DNA of 64,000 bases. Origin: Sphingopyxis witflariensis (GTDB lineage: Bacteria > Pseudomonadota > Alphaproteobacteria > Sphingomonadales > Sphingomonadaceae). Below, piece after piece: positions 63,446 through 64,000 of this stretch. The notes below the pieces were generated by a model that saw nothing but the letters and a program-made list of their open reading frames with translations, did not search any database and was not told where the DNA came from. The position numbers and the translations under genes were made by a program. The stretch spans positions 186,001 through 250,000 of the forward strand of contig NZ_NISJ01000005.1 of assembly GCF_002205635.1 (NCBI RefSeq). Direction: 5' to 3'. The first letter of the stretch is position 1; each line of letters opens with the position of its first letter.

Positions 63446-64000
63446 TCAGACCAGCAAAACAATCTTCCCGACATGCTCCCCCGCCTGCATCCGCGCATGC
63501 GCGGCGGCAGCTTCGGCGAGCGGAAAGCTCTGATCCATCGCCGGCTTCCACGCGCCCTCGATCAGCCGCGGCCAGACCGTGCGGTGAATCTCATCGGCAA
63601 GCGCGGCCTTGAAATCGACGTCGCGAGCACGCAGCGTCGATCCGGTCAGCGTCAGACGTCGGAGCATCACCTCGGCGATGTTCAGTTCGACCTTCATCCC
63701 GCGCTGGAAGGCAATGGTGACATGCCGCCCATCGTCGGCGAGGCAGGCAAGATTGCGTGGCAGATAGTCGCCGCCGACCATGTCGAGCACCGCATGGACG
63801 CCCTTGCCGCCGGTAAACGCCTTCACCGCCTCGACATAATCCTCGGTCGAATAATCGATGGCGAGATCCGCACCAAGCGCCCGCGCAGCGTCGCATTTCT
63901 CCGCGCTGCCGCACGTTACGATGATCTGGATGTCGAACAATTTGCACAGACCGATCGCGGTCGTGCCGATGCCGCTGGTGCCGCCATGAACGAGCACGGT
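63446..64000 (-). CDS. Zinc-type NAD(P)H:quinone oxidoreductase (partial)
   Basis: The C-terminal 184 residues of a medium-chain dehydrogenase/reductase; the N-terminus lies beyond the window. VLVHGGTSGIGTTAIGLCKL is the NAD(P)-binding motif, AVLDMVGGDYLPRNLACLAD follows, and AHARMQAGEHVGKIVLLV is the usual end. The pattern fits the QorA/PIG3 subfamily that reduces quinones with NADPH. It converges on the CHAT gene. Confidence 0.85.
   Translation of the reverse strand, partial: TVLVHGGTSGIGTTAIGLCKLFDIQIIVTCGSAEKCDAARALGADLAIDYSTEDYVEAVKAFTGGKGVHAVLDMVGGDYLPRNLACLADDGRHVTIAFQRGMKVELNIAEVMLRRLTLTGSTLRARDVDFKAALADEIHRTVWPRLIEGAWKPAMDQSFPLAEAAAAHARMQAGEHVGKIVLLV

Overview
The window is high-GC, densely coded chromosomal DNA from an alphaproteobacterium. 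The gene content (trcR/DUF1013, a TIGR02186 gene beside a TauE exporter, an NfrB-type glycosyltransferase, many palindromic intergenic repeats of the kind seen in sphingomonads) points to the order Sphingomonadales, most likely Sphingopyxis or a close relative. The genus is an inference; no rRNA gene is present to test it. I see no tRNA, rRNA, CRISPR array, prophage or insertion sequence.

Region 1 (about 0.5-16 kb) is mostly the minus-strand translation and RNA-decay cluster: rimP, nusA, ylxR, infB, a DUF1697 gene and rbfA, then after a gap truB, rpsO and pnp. The usual rbfA-truB junction is broken by a block holding tdk, a GNAT acetyltransferase gene, a small secreted-protein gene and a plus-strand wax ester synthase/diacylglycerol acyltransferase gene. 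truB carries an in-frame dispersed palindromic repeat that adds about 36 residues. A BenE-type transporter closes the region.

Region 2 (16-28.9 kb) starts with a tight cspA-infA pair and two very small genes, then a family-2 glycosyltransferase and a SleB-type cell-wall hydrolase. A remnant of a VOC/glyoxalase gene follows. On the minus strand come a HerA-like ATPase, a TIGR02186-TauE pair, and a processive glycosyltransferase overlapping an outer-membrane-like protein (an NfrB/NfrA-like pair). nhaA and a DUF885 lipoprotein gene lie on the plus strand.

Region 3 (29-43.6 kb) is catabolism and energy metabolism: kynA-kynU (tryptophan to anthranilate), a D-aminoacylase-type amidohydrolase, a kinase/acyl-CoA dehydrogenase pair like the levulinate (4-hydroxyacid) enzymes LvaA/LvaC, etfB-etfA with a LiuR-like operator candidate, and sucC without sucD. 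A TonB-domain protein, a JmjC-like cupin, and a class A beta-lactamase-like lipoprotein with an enlarged loop are interspersed or follow.

Region 4 (43.7-64 kb) holds a secreted MsrA coupled to a 35-residue membrane peptide, an aspartate-type aminotransferase, a pabB-pabC fusion, a tandem pair of secreted paralogues, an acyl-CoA ligase, an Old Yellow Enzyme homologue, a MerC-like gene with a candidate Zur box followed by zur, and class I fumarase. It ends with a TraB/GumN-like gene, a metallo-beta-lactamase-fold hydrolase, trcR with a terminator-like hairpin in its leader, a 1169-residue exported TPR-CHAT protein, and a partial quinone oxidoreductase gene.

The clearest global pattern is that dispersed palindromes occupy seven of the nine convergent gene junctions. 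The best candidates for new biology are the exported TPR-CHAT protease-like protein, the short NfrB/NfrA-like surface-glycan pair, the repeat inside truB, and the trcR leader hairpin.
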